From assembly GCF_964056675.1 (NCBI RefSeq), contig NZ_OZ060371.1, forward strand, positions 486,786 through 550,785: a DNA stretch of 64,000 nucleotides, given 5' to 3'. Origin of the DNA: Buchnera aphidicola (Anoecia corni). Lineage in GTDB: Bacteria > Pseudomonadota > Gammaproteobacteria > Enterobacterales > Enterobacteriaceae. The notes beneath the pieces were generated by a model that was not told the origin of the DNA, searched no databases, and saw only the letters and a program-made list of their open reading frames with translations. This document shows positions 61,641 to 64,000 of the stretch, piece after piece; position 1 is the stretch's first letter, and the number at the start of each line of letters is the position of its first letter. Position numbers and translations under genes: made by a program.

Positions 61641-63040
61641 CTATATATTATCGATATATGGATTAATACTATTCTTAAAAAACAATTTAACCGGACTTCC
61701 AAACATTTTTAGTTGTTTTTGAAAAAAATTTTCCAAATATCTTTTATACGACACAGGTAAAGCATTTACTTTATTTCCATGAATAACTATTTTTAAAGGA
61801 CTAAATCCTACTGGATTTGCATGTTTTAATTTTATTCTTCTACCTTTATTCATAGGTGGATTATGATGCGTTATCGCATTTCTTAATATACTAGTTAAAC
61901 GAGAAGTACTAACATTTTGAATAGAAGACAAATATACCTTAAAAATAGATTCTAATAATTCCTTTATTCCAATATTAAATTTAGCTGAAATAAAATGTAT
62001 TTTAACTAAATTCGTATTTTTAAATTTTAAATTTATATATTGTTTAATTCTGTTTCTGTTTTTTTCTATAACAGAATCCCATTTATTAACCGCAATAATG
62101 ACTGTTTTTCCATGTTTTAAGGCATAATATAATAAAAAAAGATCTTGATGAGTTATATTTTCTTCAGGATTAACAATTAAAATAGAAATTTTACTGTTTT
62201 TGATTGATTTTAATGATTTTTTAATAGAAATATCTTCTATATCGTCATAATTTTTTTTTTTATTCCAGCAGTGTCAACAAATATATATTTTTTATTATAA
62301 TGCTGAACTGGAACTGACAAACTATCTCTAGTTGTTCCAGAAAAACTAGAAGTTATTACTCTATCTATTCCAATAATAGAATTAATTAAAGTAGACTTAC
62401 CGACATTAGGTCTTCCTATTACGGATACATTTATAGGAATATTGTTACTAGATGTTAATTTATTTAACTTACTCTTTTTATAGAATACACTAGGAAAAAA
62501 AAATTTTTTATTCTGTTCAATATTATTAACATTTTTTTTTACTTTATGTATCTTACATATTATATTTTTAATAAACCACTGTTTTATTTGCTTTTTATTT
62601 AAAAAAGACACATAATACATGTGTTTAAAACCTAAACTATGAAAATCATTCACTTCTAATTTTTCTTTTACTTTATCCATTTTATTTATTAAAACTATAA
62701 TTCTTTTTTTTTGGACGCGAAGCATTTTAGCTAAAGTATAATCATCATTTGTAATACCCTCATACCCATCAACGACAAATAAAACTACAGTAGCTTCTTT
62801 TATAGCTATCAAAGTATGGCGTTCTATTTTTTTCTCTAAATTAGTTTTATTTTTTGAATAGAAAATGCCAGCCGTATCAATGATCAATGTTTCTTGCTGA
62901 TCATCTAAATTACCATAATTTCTATCTCTAGTTAATCCTGGAAAATCTGAAATTAAAGCATTTCGAGTATTGGTAATCATATTAAATAATGTAGATTTTC
63001 CCACATTAGGTCTACCAACTAAAGTAACTTTTTCCTTCAT
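61641..63040 (-). CDS. der: GTPase Der (EngA), frame broken at a poly(A)11 tract
   Basis: Double-GTPase needed for 50S subunit assembly. From 63040 the frame gives G-domain 1 (VGRPNVGKSTLFN, DTAGIF, NKMD) and the first half of domain 2 (VIGRPNVGKSTLIN, FVDTAGIKKK), then ends at 62237. Beyond a run of 11 A (62251-62261), the other frame continues without stop to 61641: NYDDIEDISIKKSLKSIK, AVNKWD (G4), SAK (G5) and the KH-like C-terminal domain with MNKGRRIKLKHANP and MGSPVKLFFKNSINPY. One added A gives 466 aa (E. coli 490) with every motif in place. Der is essential in E. coli, so I read it as functional through slippage, or a homopolymer error. bamB, between yfgM and der in E. coli, is gone. 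Confidence 0.93.
62251..62261 (-). repeat. Poly(A)11 tract that breaks the der frame
   Basis: Eleven A on the coding strand directly after the DTAGI of G-domain 2, encoding the conserved basic residues of that motif. The written frame ends four codons later at TAG. Adding one A restores a continuous frame to 61641. Confidence 0.92.
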
Positions 63041-63130
63041 TTATGTTCCTAAGTAATAAACTTTAAAATATTAAAAACTGATTATATATGTTCATAAACC
63101 ATCAATGTTTCACACTCGCTGCATATAAGA

Positions 63131-63742
63131 TTAAAAATCTGCATGTTTTTGAAGTGAAAGTATTTTCATATGTAAAAAATTTCGCACATATACATTTTTT
63201 TCTAAAAAATAACTAATTTTCCAAAATTTAATAGCATTCTGCTTGTTTCCAAGAGCAAAAAATATATCTCCTTTTAAATTACATATAGAACTTGTCCAAG
63301 ATGATTCCTGAATATGTGAAACTGACAATAAAGCGCTTTTAAATTTTTTTAATTCAAATTGTATTTTTGATATCCTAAAATATATTAAGTTAATTATATT
63401 ATTATCTGTACACCATTCTAAGACATTTTGTAATACATCAATAGACAAATTAAATTTATTTTTTATAATATAGTATTTACTTAACTTCAAACTTTCTAAA
63501 GTGCCATATATATTATGGTTTTGCTTTATAAATAATTGAATTCTATTTAAAGTCTTTTCATTATTTAAATCATTATCATCCATTATATCTTCATAATTTT
63601 TACAATTATCGCTATCTTCTATAGTCATTATTTTTCTTTTGTTAAAAAAGTAAAAGCATGTTATCCCTATAAACATCATTATAAAAAAAATAAAAAACCA
63701 TTTTTTAATATTTAATAAATTTTGTAATTTATATTTATTCAT
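63131..63742 (-). CDS. yfgM: Ancillary SecYEG translocon subunit YfgM
   Basis: 203 aa (E. coli YfgM 206), a membrane-anchored periplasmic TPR protein associated with SecYEG and periplasmic chaperones. A single N-terminal membrane helix (FFIFFIMMFIGITCFYFF, about residues 17-34) is followed by helical repeats; SSWTSSICNLKGDIFFALGNKQNAI matches the conserved E. coli segment. Sequence conservation is low, so part of the call rests on position directly upstream of der, as in E. coli with bamB lost. The frame is intact. Confidence 0.85.
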   Translation of the reverse strand: MNKYKLQNLLNIKKWFFIFFIMMFIGITCFYFFNKRKIMTIEDSDNCKNYEDIMDDNDLNNEKTLNRIQLFIKQNHNIYGTLESLKLSKYYIIKNKFNLSIDVLQNVLEWCTDNNIINLIYFRISKIQFELKKFKSALLSVSHIQESSWTSSICNLKGDIFFALGNKQNAIKFWKISYFLEKNVYVRNFLHMKILSLQKHADF

Positions 63743-64000
63743 TATTATTAATCCTTAATTCTAATGAGACTACATTTTATATTTTTACTATTATATAAAT
63801 AATTTTGTTTATATCTCTTATCATTTTTTTTTTTTTTTAAAATTTCATATTTCTAGCCAAGTATACATTACTTCTTATAATTATTTAAAATAATTCATTT
63901 TTTACTTTTATAAATAACACTATAAAAGAAATAGATTTTACATTAAATTATTTAGCTTTCATTAGCGTTTTTTGAAAATAAATTTTTTATTTTTACTTCA
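63743..64000. other. Window end upstream of yfgM
   Basis: 258 bases of A/T sequence with no gene I can recognise. It should contain the promoter of yfgM-der. Confidence 0.5.

Overview
The window is a piece of the chromosome of a strongly reduced gammaproteobacterial endosymbiont, almost certainly Buchnera aphidicola (aphid primary symbiont). The grounds are: extreme A+T bias that reaches into codons and spacers; Enterobacterales-like proteins in collapsed E. coli gene order (fusA-rpsG-rpsL-tusBCD, aroK-aroB-rpe-trpS, rpsF-rpsR-rplI, miaA-hflK-purA-rnr, hslVU-fpr, rho-trxA-rep-ilvC-ilvD, iscSU-hscB-fdx, der-yfgM); no mobile elements, phage or CRISPR; and many short gene-less stretches where E. 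coli has genes. I cannot assign the host aphid or strain.

Layout. 1-4440 (minus): start of tuf, fusA, rpsG, rpsL, tusCB/tusD. 4441-6326: the largest gene-less stretch. 6327-16096: tsgA (plus), then trpS, rpe, aroB, aroK, tRNA-Ser (plus), deoD, deoB, prfC. 17007-24218: nfuA, ssb (minus), dusA, dnaB, ruvX, hemW (plus). 24318-34905: trmB, mutY, yggX, sbcB, tRNA-Asn, tRNA-Ile(CAU), dut, rplI, rpsR, rpsF, rnr, purA. 35876-45528: a C-terminally truncated hflK without hflC, miaA, pgi, orn, tRNA-Gly, rpmE, hslVU, fpr. 46054-51888: an orphan 427-aa protein, dapF, tRNA Pro/His/Arg, rho, trxA. 52187-54105: decayed rep. 54258-63742: ilvC, ilvD, tRNA-Trp, iscS, iscU, hscB, fdx, der, yfgM.

How the genes fit together. 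The set covers translation (EF-G, RF3, ribosomal proteins, tRNA modification by TusBCD, DusA, TrmB and MiaA), minimal replication and repair (DnaB, Ssb, MutY, SbcB, Dut), Fe-S assembly (IscS/IscU/HscB/Fdx/NfuA/YggX) and symbiotic amino-acid supply (AroB/AroK for aromatics, DapF for lysine and wall, IlvC/IlvD for branched chains).

The most striking signal is that three otherwise intact genes, trpS, der and dapF, are each thrown out of frame at a poly(A) tract (A12, A11, A9) that is one A short. Longer tracts (A12-A15) in hscB, prfC and nfuA are in frame. This fits rescue by transcriptional slippage, already reported for Buchnera-type symbionts, but homopolymer sequencing error has to be excluded. 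Other points of note are a WCHPC thioredoxin active site, hscB kept without an adjacent hscA while IscU keeps its LPPVK motif, a truncated HflK, the orphan protein, several clean hairpins in an AT-rich background, and encoded CCA in only one of eight tRNA genes.
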